Assembly: GCA_004124385.1 (NCBI GenBank) | Contig: SCKN01000001.1 | Span: forward strand, 182,606-246,605 | DNA from: Fidelibacterota bacterium | Lineage (GTDB): Bacteria; Fidelibacterota; Marinisomatia; Marinisomatales; TCS55 | Length of the DNA stretch: 64,000 bases | Direction: 5' to 3' | Program-made: the position numbers and the translations under genes | The notes under the pieces: model-generated | Told to the model about the DNA's origin: nothing | Databases searched by the model: none | The model's input: the letters and a program-made list of their open reading frames with translations, nothing else | In this document: piece after piece, positions 17,844 to 26,102 of the stretch | Layout: every line of letters begins with the position of its first letter | How positions within the stretch are numbered: the first letter of the stretch is position 1

Positions 17844-18057
17844 ATACTATGCAAAAAATTCTCGATGCACTGTCCGCCAACCTTGAGCGTCGTTGAAAAG
17901 TCGAACTATTCTAATATCAGAAAGGTGCAAATCATGTGCAAAATGTGAAAAGGATGTTTGTTTTAATGTGTCTCTGTATCTATCCCAATATAGACGGATA
18001 CAGCTGATTTTTATAAGGTAGATGTCTTAAACCGAAAAGTTCAATATTTAAGACAAG

Positions 18058-18134
18058 TGGTACGCCCGGAGGGAGTCGAACCCACGACCTTTGGAACCGG
18101 AATCCAACGCTCTATCCAGCTGAGCTACGGGCGC
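18058..18134 (-). tRNA. tRNA-Arg (anticodon CCG)
   Basis: A full cloverleaf on the minus strand. The acceptor GCGCCCG pairs with CGGGCGT (one G-U), the D arm is GCTC/GAGC, and the anticodon stem TTGGA/TCCAA encloses TTCCGGT, giving anticodon CCG. The T arm is GTGGG-TTCGACT-CCCTC with one T-T mismatch. CCA is encoded at 18060-18058. Confidence 0.93.
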
Positions 18135-18190
18135 ATTATGGTTTTTGGAGAATGGTTGCTGGTTATTAATGAATAGTAACTGTACAGTTA

Positions 18191-19078
18191 CTATTCACCC
18201 GTCACAAATCTTTCTGCAGCTTCTACAGTATTTTCCACCAACATGGCAATCGTCATCGGACCCACACCACCAGGTACAGGTGAAATGGCTGTAGCTTTGC
18301 CATTTACACTATCAAAATGAACATCACCAACCAATGTGTATCCATTTTCTGAATCGTCCTCTACCCTGTTAATTCCTACATCAATTATCACAGCTCCATC
18401 TTTAATATGATCAGATGTTACAAATTCAGGTACACCAATAGCTGCAATCAAAATATCTGCTTGTTGCGTGTAATAAGGAATATCTATCGTACCTGAATGA
18501 CAGATTGTCGTTGTCGCATTCGAATAAGATTGTTTCAGACTCATTAGAATTGATAAAGGGCGGCCAACAATATTGCTGCGCCCTAAAACAACCACATGCT
18601 TCCCAGAAGGATCAATCTCATAATATTTCAGAATACGCATAATTCCTTTTGGAGTACATGGCACAAATTGAGGGCGACCGGCTGTTAATAAACCCAAATT
18701 TTCTGGATGAAATCCATCCACATCTTTTAATGGATCAACAGACTCAATAATGACGGATTCATTCAGATGGTTTGGTAGAGGCATTTGTACAAGGATACCA
18801 TGAAACCTATCATCATTATTTAATTTGTGAATTATGGAAACAAGTTCATTTTCGCTACAAATTTCAGGAAGACAAATCGTTTCAGAAAATAAACCTAATG
18901 TATTGAAGCGTCGCGTTTTACTGTTTACATAAACATTTGAAGCAGGATCGTCACCCACAAGAACTGCGGCTAGTCCCGGAGTGCATCCTGATGATTTGAG
19001 TAAGTCTATACGTGTTTGGAGAGAATTATATACATTCTGGCTGACAGTTTTTCCCGATAATATAATAGTTTCAGCCAT
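18191..19078 (-). CDS. folD: Bifunctional methylenetetrahydrofolate dehydrogenase/cyclohydrolase
   Basis: A 295-residue cytoplasmic enzyme that interconverts 5,10-methylene-, 5,10-methenyl- and 10-formyl-tetrahydrofolate. Family motifs are all present: YVNSKTRR with the catalytic lysine region, VQMPLPNHLNE, DVDGFHPENLG, the NADP-site VVVLGRSNIVGRPLS, and the C-terminal PGGVGPMTIAMLVENTV. Length is normal for FolD. It is the last gene of the thrS-to-folD operon, 20 bases after zapA, and is followed by tRNA-Arg. Confidence 0.96.
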   Translation of the reverse strand: MAETIILSGKTVSQNVYNSLQTRIDLLKSSGCTPGLAAVLVGDDPASNVYVNSKTRRFNTLGLFSETICLPEICSENELVSIIHKLNNDDRFHGILVQMPLPNHLNESVIIESVDPLKDVDGFHPENLGLLTAGRPQFVPCTPKGIMRILKYYEIDPSGKHVVVLGRSNIVGRPLSILMSLKQSYSNATTTICHSGTIDIPYYTQQADILIAAIGVPEFVTSDHIKDGAVIIDVGINRVEDDSENGYTLVGDVHFDSVNGKATAISPVPGGVGPMTIAMLVENTVEAAERFVTGE

Positions 19079-19098
19079 TGTTTAGTTCGGATATTATT

Positions 19099-19389
19099 TT
19101 AAAGATTTTCGTCGATAATTTCAATCAGTGATTGAACTTTATTTTCTACTTCTGATGTGAAATTTTCACTGTTTTTATTAATCGTAAAAAGTTCATCAGA
19201 TATGTTCATCGCCGCGAGTATGGCTATTCGTTCTGTCGATTGTATATCGGGCATGCCCTCTTGGACTTCACGCATTTTAGTATCAACATATTCAGCGATA
19301 TCTTTGATATATGTTGAGTCTGCCGGAGCTTTTACTGTGTATTCGTGCCCAAAAATGGAAACTCGGGCTAGATTGTCATTATTATCCAT
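19099..19389 (-). CDS. zapA: Cell division protein ZapA-like
   Basis: A 96-residue protein with the ZapA layout: an N-terminal strand pair (ARVSIFGHEYTVKAP), the helix YIKDIAEYVDTKMREV, the segment STERIAILAAMNISDELF, and a C-terminal coiled coil. ZapA bundles FtsZ filaments at mid-cell. It lies between pheT and folD, a placement found in several bacterial phyla. Confidence 0.88.
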   Translation of the reverse strand: MDNNDNLARVSIFGHEYTVKAPADSTYIKDIAEYVDTKMREVQEGMPDIQSTERIAILAAMNISDELFTINKNSENFTSEVENKVQSLIEIIDENL

Positions 19390-19411
19390 AGTTCAATCCT
19401 GTTTAAATGTT

Positions 19412-21781
19412 TTAGTCTCTTAATTTAGCATCAAATTGTTTCGTTATAATAGCTGTAATATCATTCATTGCTGAATTTATCTCTGCTTCCTCAAGTGTCT
19501 TCACAACACTCTGAAATTCAAGGTGAAAGGTAACGCTTTTCTTATTATCACCAAGGGATTCGTGTTGATATATATTTACCGGCTGAACTGCGATTAAATA
19601 TTCACTACATGCTTTCATAATTGCATTAACGACATCACCAGAATGTATTTCATCCTCCAAAACAAAATTAATGTCTCGGTCCACTTTAGGATAATGTACT
19701 ATTGATTCATAATTCGTAATTATCTTCATTGCGCTTGTAATAGAATCCAGCTCAATATCAAATCCATAAACATCATCTATATCTAAATTCAGAATTTTAA
19801 GAAATGACTGGCTCATTTTACCGCAATGACCAATTATCGTCTTTCCGAATTTTATAGATAATCCATATTCATAGAGATCGTCATCCAGTGTCGAAAATGA
19901 AATATTATTCACATTTAATCTATTGAATAATGCATTAATTATTCCTTTTAATGAATATATTGAATGGTGTTGGTCATCGTTATGAACGCTTTTACTCAAC
20001 CATTCACCATGCATAACACCTGTGAGGTGAACCACTTCATCATACATTTTACCGGGTCTGTATTCTTTCCCGATTTCGAATAGATTCACATTCGAAGTGC
20101 CATTGCGAATATTATAATTCAATGTTTCTAGAAGCCCGGGGAATAATGAAGTTCTTAAATGTGACATAGAAGAACTCAACGGATTTTGCATTGCAACAGA
20201 ATGGGCGCCCAAAAGATTAGATGTTTTTTCATCAGTAAGAGAATTCAAATAACATTGTCTGAATCCCAGTCCGGACATCGTTTTTGCAATGGAACTCAAT
20301 ACATCTTCCGAATCCACTTCAGCAAGATCATATAATCCACCATAATGAAAACTGGAGCTTATTTCATCGTACCCATACACTCGACAGCATTCTTCAATTA
20401 AATCCACTTCTCTTTCTAAATCAGGACGAAACGACGGCGGAATACACGTCCAATTGTATTTGCCGTCTTTTTTAATATCAATTTCTAAATGTGATAATGT
20501 ATCCTTTACAAAAGTGTCCGATAAGTCACAGCCCGATAAAATATTAATCTTTTCCCGAGTAAGCGTAATTGTATTCTGGCTAATCTTTTTAGGATATTCA
20601 TCAATGATTCCTGGTATCCACTCACCCCCTGCCAATTCTTCGAGTAATCCTACAACGCGCCAATAGGCATGTTCAGCACCTTGGGGATCAGCGCCGCGCT
20701 CAAAGCGTTTAGATGCCTCTGTAGACATACCAAGAGACTTTGCACTACGACGAATGGTAATAGGGTTAAAATATGCGCTTTCAATTAACACTGTTAATGT
20801 TTTATCTGTAACAGCAGAGTCAAGTCCGCCCATAATACCGGCGATTCCGATGGGGTTTTTACCGTCGGTTATAACCAATTGATTTGTTAATGTCCTTTTT
20901 TCATCATCAAGTGTAGTGACACATTCACCCTTTTTTGCTTTACGAATACCGATAGTATTTGACGGCACTTTATCAAAATCAAAAATATGTGTGGGATGTC
21001 CCATTTCCAAGAGTACATAATTAGAAATATCCACGATGTTATTAATGCTTCTCTGTCCGGATGAAGCTAGTAAATCCTGTAGCCATTTAGGAGAAGGTCC
21101 CACAGAAATATTTTTGACTAGTCCAGCTATATACCGAGGACAATCATTTTTATCTTCAATTTTAATAGAAAGCAATTCAGAAACTTCATTCTTTTTAACA
21201 TTCCGATTTTTTGCATTTTTGAAATCTAATTTCTGACCGGTTTTAACTGCAATTTCACGAGCAACGCCCACGTGTGACATACAATCGGGGCGATTAGGTG
21301 TCAAATCTATTTCTAAATACTCCAGATTAGATTTTAAATATTCTTCGAAATCAGTACCTATTTTTGCATTATCATCCAGAATCATAATGCCTTCATGTTC
21401 TTCTGATAATCCTAGTTCTTTTTCAGAGCAAATCATACCGAAACTGCGTTCACCACGAATTTTCGCTTTCTTAATAATAAAATCATCACCCAGCACAGCA
21501 CCTATTTTGGCAAATGGTACACGTTGATTAGTTGCAACATTCGTAGCTCCGCACACAACTTGAAACTCGTTTTGTCCATCAGAAACAGTACAGAGTTTTA
21601 AACGATCAGCATTGGGATGTTTTTCAGCTGTAATAACTTTACCGACAACAATGCCGGTAAATGATGTACTTTCTGGCGCCTCTGCTTCCAATCCTAACAT
21701 GGAAAGCATATCAGCCAGCTCTTCTGTCGTCTGCTTTATATTAACAAATTTCTTAAGCCATGGAATTGAAACGCGCATCAA
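19412..21781 (-). CDS. pheT: Phenylalanyl-tRNA synthetase beta subunit
   Basis: A 789-residue subunit of the alpha2-beta2 synthetase. It shows the N-terminal B1 region (VSIPWLKKFVNI), a tRNA-binding OB-fold (EKHPNADRLKLCTVSDG, VCGATNV), B3/B4 editing segments, the B5 domain, and a C-terminal anticodon-binding ferredoxin-like fold (YPKVDRDINFVLEDE). Its length is normal. Two ATGs are adjacent at 21781 and 21778; either way the start overlaps the end of pheS, indicating translational coupling. Confidence 0.97.
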   Translation of the reverse strand: MMRVSIPWLKKFVNIKQTTEELADMLSMLGLEAEAPESTSFTGIVVGKVITAEKHPNADRLKLCTVSDGQNEFQVVCGATNVATNQRVPFAKIGAVLGDDFIIKKAKIRGERSFGMICSEKELGLSEEHEGIMILDDNAKIGTDFEEYLKSNLEYLEIDLTPNRPDCMSHVGVAREIAVKTGQKLDFKNAKNRNVKKNEVSELLSIKIEDKNDCPRYIAGLVKNISVGPSPKWLQDLLASSGQRSINNIVDISNYVLLEMGHPTHIFDFDKVPSNTIGIRKAKKGECVTTLDDEKRTLTNQLVITDGKNPIGIAGIMGGLDSAVTDKTLTVLIESAYFNPITIRRSAKSLGMSTEASKRFERGADPQGAEHAYWRVVGLLEELAGGEWIPGIIDEYPKKISQNTITLTREKINILSGCDLSDTFVKDTLSHLEIDIKKDGKYNWTCIPPSFRPDLEREVDLIEECCRVYGYDEISSSFHYGGLYDLAEVDSEDVLSSIAKTMSGLGFRQCYLNSLTDEKTSNLLGAHSVAMQNPLSSSMSHLRTSLFPGLLETLNYNIRNGTSNVNLFEIGKEYRPGKMYDEVVHLTGVMHGEWLSKSVHNDDQHHSIYSLKGIINALFNRLNVNNISFSTLDDDLYEYGLSIKFGKTIIGHCGKMSQSFLKILNLDIDDVYGFDIELDSITSAMKIITNYESIVHYPKVDRDINFVLEDEIHSGDVVNAIMKACSEYLIAVQPVNIYQHESLGDNKKSVTFHLEFQSVVKTLEEAEINSAMNDITAIITKQFDAKLRD

Positions 21782-22770
21782 AATTGCTCCAAAAATCTGA
21801 TATCATTCTGATAAAATAGGCGAATATCATCAATTCCGTACTTGAGCATGGTCATACGCTCTATACCCATACCAAAGGCGTAGCCATGCCAAATACTAGA
21901 ATCATACCCTACATTTTCAAATACATTGGGATCGATCATACCACAACCGAGAATTTCCATCCATTTACCACGTTTTTTATCCCAAATGTCCACTTCAGCA
22001 CTTGGTTCTGTAAATGGGAAAAAACTAGGGCGAAAGCGCATGACTGTACTTTCACCAAAAAATTGTTTTACAAAATATTCCAAAATACCTTTTAAATCAG
22101 CCATTGAAACATTTTTATCTACGAATAGTCCTTCGATTTGATGGAATAAACAATAGCTTTTATAGCTCACTGATTCGTTTCGATACACACGGCCAGGAAC
22201 AATATACCGTAATGGCGGCTCTCGTTCTTCCATCAGATGGATTTGCACATTTGAAGTATGAGTGCGTAATACAATATTATCTTTTACAAAAAATGTATCC
22301 TGCATATCTCGTGCAGGGTGGTGTTTGGGAATATTTAGTGCTTCAAAATTATGATAATCATCTTCAATCTCCGGACCATACGCAACTTTAAATCCAACCG
22401 ATTTAAAAATGCTCTTTATTTCATCTAATGTTTGCTGTAATGGATGTATAGATCCATTTGTAATGGGAAAACCAGGTAGAGATAAATCGAATGACTGATT
22501 ATGCGTTGTTGACGCGACATCAATAACAGTAGAGGCTTTTGCATCAAAGTCAGTTTGCAACTTTTTTTTAAAATTATTAATGGACTGCCCTGCTTCAGGT
22601 TTTTCATTATTAGGTAAATCGGCGAGTGAGATATATAAACCTGCAATCAGGCCTTTACGACCAAAATATACTGAACGCAGTGAATCGATTTCCTTCGGAT
22701 CAGAAGGAAATGAGTCAAGGTCGGTCCGAAAAGATTTTCGAACCGACTCTATGGACTCATTGATGGTCAT
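21778..22770 (-). CDS. pheS: Phenylalanyl-tRNA synthetase alpha subunit
   Basis: A 330-residue class II synthetase subunit. It has the N-terminal coiled-coil arm, then motif 2 (LRTHTSNVQIHLMEE, PGRVYRNESVSYKSYCLFHQ), and the C-terminal motif 3 (GYAFGMGIERMTMLKYGIDD). It charges tRNA-Phe together with PheT and follows rplT by two bases. Confidence 0.97.
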   Translation of the reverse strand: MTINESIESVRKSFRTDLDSFPSDPKEIDSLRSVYFGRKGLIAGLYISLADLPNNEKPEAGQSINNFKKKLQTDFDAKASTVIDVASTTHNQSFDLSLPGFPITNGSIHPLQQTLDEIKSIFKSVGFKVAYGPEIEDDYHNFEALNIPKHHPARDMQDTFFVKDNIVLRTHTSNVQIHLMEEREPPLRYIVPGRVYRNESVSYKSYCLFHQIEGLFVDKNVSMADLKGILEYFVKQFFGESTVMRFRPSFFPFTEPSAEVDIWDKKRGKWMEILGCGMIDPNVFENVGYDSSIWHGYAFGMGIERMTMLKYGIDDIRLFYQNDIRFLEQF

Positions 22771-22772
22771 CG

Positions 22773-23120
22773 TTAGTTCTTTACAGAACTGACTAATTCG
22801 GCGAAAGAAGTTGGATTGTTCATGGCCATATCAGCCAGGATCTTGCGATCCAATTCAATCTCTTTTTCTTTCAGACCGGCAATAAATGCAGAATAAGTCA
22901 AACCATGTTGCCGTACAGCCGCATTAATGCGTATGATCCACAGTCTACGGAAAAAACGCTTCCGTTGACGGCGATCACGATAGGCATATTGCCCTGCTTT
23001 CCAAACTGCATCTTTTGCAGCTTTGAAATTGCGGCTCCGGGCACCATAGTAGCCTTTGGCCTGCTTTATTACCTTTCGATGACGTCTGTGTCTTGGCACA
23101 GAACTATTAGCTCTTGGCAT
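22773..23120 (-). CDS. rplT: 50S ribosomal protein L20
   Basis: 115 residues, normal length. It has the very basic N-terminus ([17 protein letters not shown]) that binds 23S rRNA and the typical [20 protein letters not shown] core. In other bacteria L20 represses its own operon by binding a leader structure; I did not resolve such a structure here. Confidence 0.98.
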   Translation of the reverse strand: MPRANSSVPRHRRHRKVIKQAKGYYGARSRNFKAAKDAVWKAGQYAYRDRRQRKRFFRRLWIIRINAAVRQHGLTYSAFIAGLKEKEIELDRKILADMAMNNPTSFAELVSSVKN

Positions 23121-23133
23121 CTCTTATACTCCT

Positions 23134-23328
23134 TTAGATTCCAAGCATCCTGCGGACGCGATTTTCTTCAGCTCTACACACGAATCCTGCATTACGCATT
23201 TTTCGCTTCGTACTGTTGCTCCGCCTGATGAGCATGTGTCTATGGTTTGCTTTGTTGCGTCGAATACGTCCGGTTCCGGTTAATTTGAACCGCTTTGCAG
23301 CGCTTCGACGTGTTTTCATCTTAGGCAT
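23134..23328 (-). CDS. rpmI: 50S ribosomal protein L35
   Basis: A 64-residue basic protein with the family N-terminus PKMKTRRSAAKRFKLTGTG and the HMLIRRSNSTKRKMRN segment. It sits 13 bases before rplT, as in most bacteria. Confidence 0.98.
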   Translation of the reverse strand: MPKMKTRRSAAKRFKLTGTGRIRRNKANHRHMLIRRSNSTKRKMRNAGFVCRAEENRVRRMLGI

Positions 23329-23337
23329 TACGTTCTC

Positions 23338-23853
23338 CTACTTTGCAGTAAACATGACGGAAATTCTCCGTCCTTCCAATTCTGATTGCATTTCAGGTTC
23401 TGAAATGTCTTCTAGTATAGCTGTTATACGTCCAAGAATCATATCGCCCATTTCTTTAGCGCGACTCAATTCTCTTCCACGAAACATAATCGTTACCTTT
23501 AATTTACAACCATCCATTAGAAATTTTCTTCCCATGTTCATTTTCGTATTTAAATCATTTTCACCAATTCCGGGTCGAACTCGTACTTCTTTAATTTTTA
23601 TGACGTGTTGTTTCTTTTTACTATGTCGAAGCTTTTTCTTGGCCTCATATTTAATTTTTCCGTAATTAAGTATTTTGCAAACTGGAGGCGTTGAATTTGG
23701 GGCAACTTCCACAAGATCTAGGCCTGCTTCTTCTGCTTTAATAATTGCATCATCAATTTTTACGACACCGAGCTGTTCACCATCTTCAGAAATTAATCTG
23801 ACTTTAGTAGCAGCTATTTTATCATTTATACGTGGTTTATGACTTTTTCCGAT
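23338..23853 (-). CDS. infC: Translation initiation factor IF-3 with a non-standard start codon
   Basis: 171 residues if started at ATC. The N-domain (KPRINDKIAATKVRLISEDG) and C-domain (HVIKIKEVRVRPGIGENDL, VTIMFRGRELSRAKEMG) are both complete. No ATG, GTG or TTG precedes the conserved N-domain: the first GTG in frame, at 23712, would delete about 47 residues. The candidates are ATC at 23853 and ATA at 23856, behind AAAGGAG on the mRNA; ATC has the better 6-base spacing. Rare start codons are characteristic of infC, because IF-3 rejects them and so represses its own synthesis. The ATC shares one base with the thrS stop codon. Confidence 0.93.
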   Translation of the reverse strand: MGKSHKPRINDKIAATKVRLISEDGEQLGVVKIDDAIIKAEEAGLDLVEVAPNSTPPVCKILNYGKIKYEAKKKLRHSKKKQHVIKIKEVRVRPGIGENDLNTKMNMGRKFLMDGCKLKVTIMFRGRELSRAKEMGDMILGRITAILEDISEPEMQSELEGRRISVMFTAK

Positions 23854-25769
23854 TATGAACTCCTTTGTTTTATTTCTTCACTTAAAAGCCCGGTCAATTC
23901 TGAAACATCCATTACTCCAAGATCACCTTTATGTCGACGGCGTACAGATACTGTTTCGGCTTCTGCTTCTTTTTCTCCAACGATGAGCATAATATTAATT
24001 TTACTCAATTCTGCTTTTCGTATTTTAGCTCCTATTTTATCAGCTTTATCATCTAATTGTGTTCTAAAACCAGATGCTTTTAAATTTTTTGTAAGTTTTT
24101 CTGCATATGTTTGTACTTTTTCTGAAATAGGTAAAACGACTATTTGTACGGGAGCTAACCACAGTGGAAAATCACCACCACAATGCTCCAAGTAAACACC
24201 AAAAAAACGTTCCAATGAACCTAAAATAGCACGATGAATCATGACCGGGCGTGCTTCATTTCCATCTTCTGCTATATATTTCAATTTGAAACGTTCAGGT
24301 AAAACAAAATCCAATTGAATTGTGGCTAATTGATGACTACGCTGTAATGCATCTTTGACATGAAAATCAATTTTGGGACCGTAAAATGCGCCTTTACCTT
24401 TATCAATAGTAAAATAAAAACTTGACTTGTCGAGTACAGCTTTGAGTGATGATTCTGCTTTATCCCATAATTTTATATCACCAAGTGCTTTGATTGGGCG
24501 AGTGCTCAAAGTAATAGATAAATCTTCAAAGCTAAATGTTTTATATACTTTTTGAACCATTTCAAACAAATCTGTGATTTCATCGCCAATTTGTTCAGGC
24601 GTGCAAAAAATATGAGCATCGTCTTGTGCCATACTGCGAACACGTGTTAATCCTGAAAGAACACCTGCTTTTTCAAATCTGTGTAAACGGCCAAAATCGG
24701 CCATGCGTATAGGTAAATCTCTATAAGAATGATGTCCGTGCGAATAAATCAAAGTATGTCCGGGGCAATTCATTGGTTTTAATCCGAATTCCCTATCCCC
24801 CATTTCCATTCTAAACATATTATCGATAAACATATCATAATGGCCGGATTGTTTCCATAATTCCATATCAAATATTTGGGGAGTAATCACTTCATTATAG
24901 CCATGTTCGTTATATAAGCTGCGCATATAGTCTATGAGATTATTATAAACGACTGCACCTTTATCCGTGAAAAATGGACTGGCTGGTGAAAGATGATGAA
25001 AGAAAAATAAATCCAATTCCTTACCAAGTTTACGATGATCTCGCTTCTTCGCTTCTTCCAAATAATGAAGATAAGTATCTAATCCTTTTTTAGTACTAAA
25101 TACAGTTCCGTAGATGCGTTGCAACATTGTATTATTTTCATCACCACGCCAATATGCACCAGATGTAGATAAAAGTTTAAAATGTTTAATCTTACCTGTT
25201 GATTTCACGTGAGGACCTCTACAAAGATCAATGAAATCATCTTGAGAATATGCCGATATTGTATCATGTTCATTAATCTGTTCAATAATCTCTACTTTAT
25301 AATCTTCACCCATTTCTTTGAACATTTTCAAGGCGTCATTTCGACTCATCTCAATGCGATTTACTTCAAAATCATTTTCAGATAATTCGTGCATTTTTGC
25401 TTCAATTTTTTCCAAATCATTATCCGAAAATGTGCCTGGAATGTCAAAATCATAATAAAAGCGATTCTCAATCGCGGGGCCGATAGTCACTTTAGCATCA
25501 GGAAAAAGTAATTTTACTGCATGAGCCATGAGGTGCGCTGTACTATGCAATAAAACTTCGTGTCCAGCATCTGAATCTTCTGTAATAATTTCAAAATCAG
25601 CATTTTTATCAATTGATTGAGTTAGATCAGTTAATAATCCATCAATTCGCGCAGCTACTGCAGCCTTCGCCAATCCCGGTCCAATACTTTCAGCAATTTC
25701 CATTGAGGAGACGCCCGTAGCGAAAGACCGTGAAGATTGATCAGGGAATGTTATTAAAATGTCACTCAT
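23853..25769 (-). CDS. thrS: Threonyl-tRNA synthetase
   Basis: A 638-residue class II synthetase. Domains in order: TGS (1-60), the editing domain with HSTAHLMAHAVK near residue 75, the catalytic core with the zinc-ligand region LKPMNCPGHTLIY and motif 2 (ADFGRLHRFEKAG, RSMAQDDAHIFC), motif 3 (PVMIHRAILGSLERF), and the anticodon-binding domain (PVQIVVLPISEK). It begins the thrS-infC-rpmI-rplT-pheS-pheT-zapA-folD operon; its stop overlaps the infC start. Confidence 0.97.
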   Translation of the reverse strand: MSDILITFPDQSSRSFATGVSSMEIAESIGPGLAKAAVAARIDGLLTDLTQSIDKNADFEIITEDSDAGHEVLLHSTAHLMAHAVKLLFPDAKVTIGPAIENRFYYDFDIPGTFSDNDLEKIEAKMHELSENDFEVNRIEMSRNDALKMFKEMGEDYKVEIIEQINEHDTISAYSQDDFIDLCRGPHVKSTGKIKHFKLLSTSGAYWRGDENNTMLQRIYGTVFSTKKGLDTYLHYLEEAKKRDHRKLGKELDLFFFHHLSPASPFFTDKGAVVYNNLIDYMRSLYNEHGYNEVITPQIFDMELWKQSGHYDMFIDNMFRMEMGDREFGLKPMNCPGHTLIYSHGHHSYRDLPIRMADFGRLHRFEKAGVLSGLTRVRSMAQDDAHIFCTPEQIGDEITDLFEMVQKVYKTFSFEDLSITLSTRPIKALGDIKLWDKAESSLKAVLDKSSFYFTIDKGKGAFYGPKIDFHVKDALQRSHQLATIQLDFVLPERFKLKYIAEDGNEARPVMIHRAILGSLERFFGVYLEHCGGDFPLWLAPVQIVVLPISEKVQTYAEKLTKNLKASGFRTQLDDKADKIGAKIRKAELSKINIMLIVGEKEAEAETVSVRRRHKGDLGVMDVSELTGLLSEEIKQRSS

Positions 25770-25790
25770 AGCTTAAATAATAGAGTATAC

Positions 25791-25825
25791 AAAATCAGAA
25801 AGCTGTACGAGTGCACACTGATTTT
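25791..25825. promoter_or_regulatory. Hairpin in the thrS leader
   Basis: The 8-bp arms aaaatcag and ctgatttt enclose 19 bases in the untranslated leader upstream of thrS. It could be an attenuator-like or autoregulatory structure, but it has no clear T-box or other known riboswitch features. The rest of 25770-25966 is AT-rich with no gene. Confidence 0.25.
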
Positions 25826-25898
25826 TGTGGAAAATCGTCCACGATATTGTAGTATTTGCTTGTTTCTTTTATCACAATATATATTTGCTGATTTAATA

Positions 25899-25915
25899 TG
25901 GGCGATGGCAGACTT
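25899..25915 (-). repeat. Duplicate of the tRNA-Val 3' end
   Basis: The 17 bases tgggcgatggcagactt are identical to 25967-25983, which form the discriminator, 3' acceptor strand and T-arm part of the tRNA-Val gene. The copies lie 68 bases apart. No integrase gene lies nearby, so this is either a remnant of a site-specific insertion or a decayed tRNA copy. Confidence 0.6.
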
Positions 25916-25966
25916 TCCGCCTACATTGCATTAGGGAGGACAGGGAACTGCCAATCACTTTGACTG

Positions 25967-26040
25967 TGGGCGATGGCAGACTTGAACTGCCGACCTCTTG
26001 CATGTCAAGCAAGCACTCTAACCAACTGAGCTAAACGCCC
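25967..26040 (-). tRNA. tRNA-Val (anticodon GAC)
   Basis: A minus-strand cloverleaf. The acceptor is GGGCGTT with one T-T mismatch against ATCGCCC, the D arm is GCTC/GAGT, and the anticodon stem CTTGC/GCAAG encloses TTGACAT, giving GAC. The T arm is GGCAG-TTCAAGT-CTGCC. CCA is not encoded. It lies between the thrS operon and the S41 protease gene. Confidence 0.9.
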
Positions 26041-26102
26041 ATAAAAAAGTCGTGGAATTTAATGCTGAACTATGGGAATAATAGAATTGTTTTATACAAT
26101 TT

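Noticed and set aside
17727..17948. Plus-strand open frame in the regulator's upstream region
   Set aside because: It overlaps the promoter/operator and lacks a ribosome site and any recognisable protein pattern.
23338..23712. Short IF-3 starting at GTG 23712
   Set aside because: It would remove about 47 residues of the conserved N-domain that is clearly encoded upstream behind AAAGGAG.
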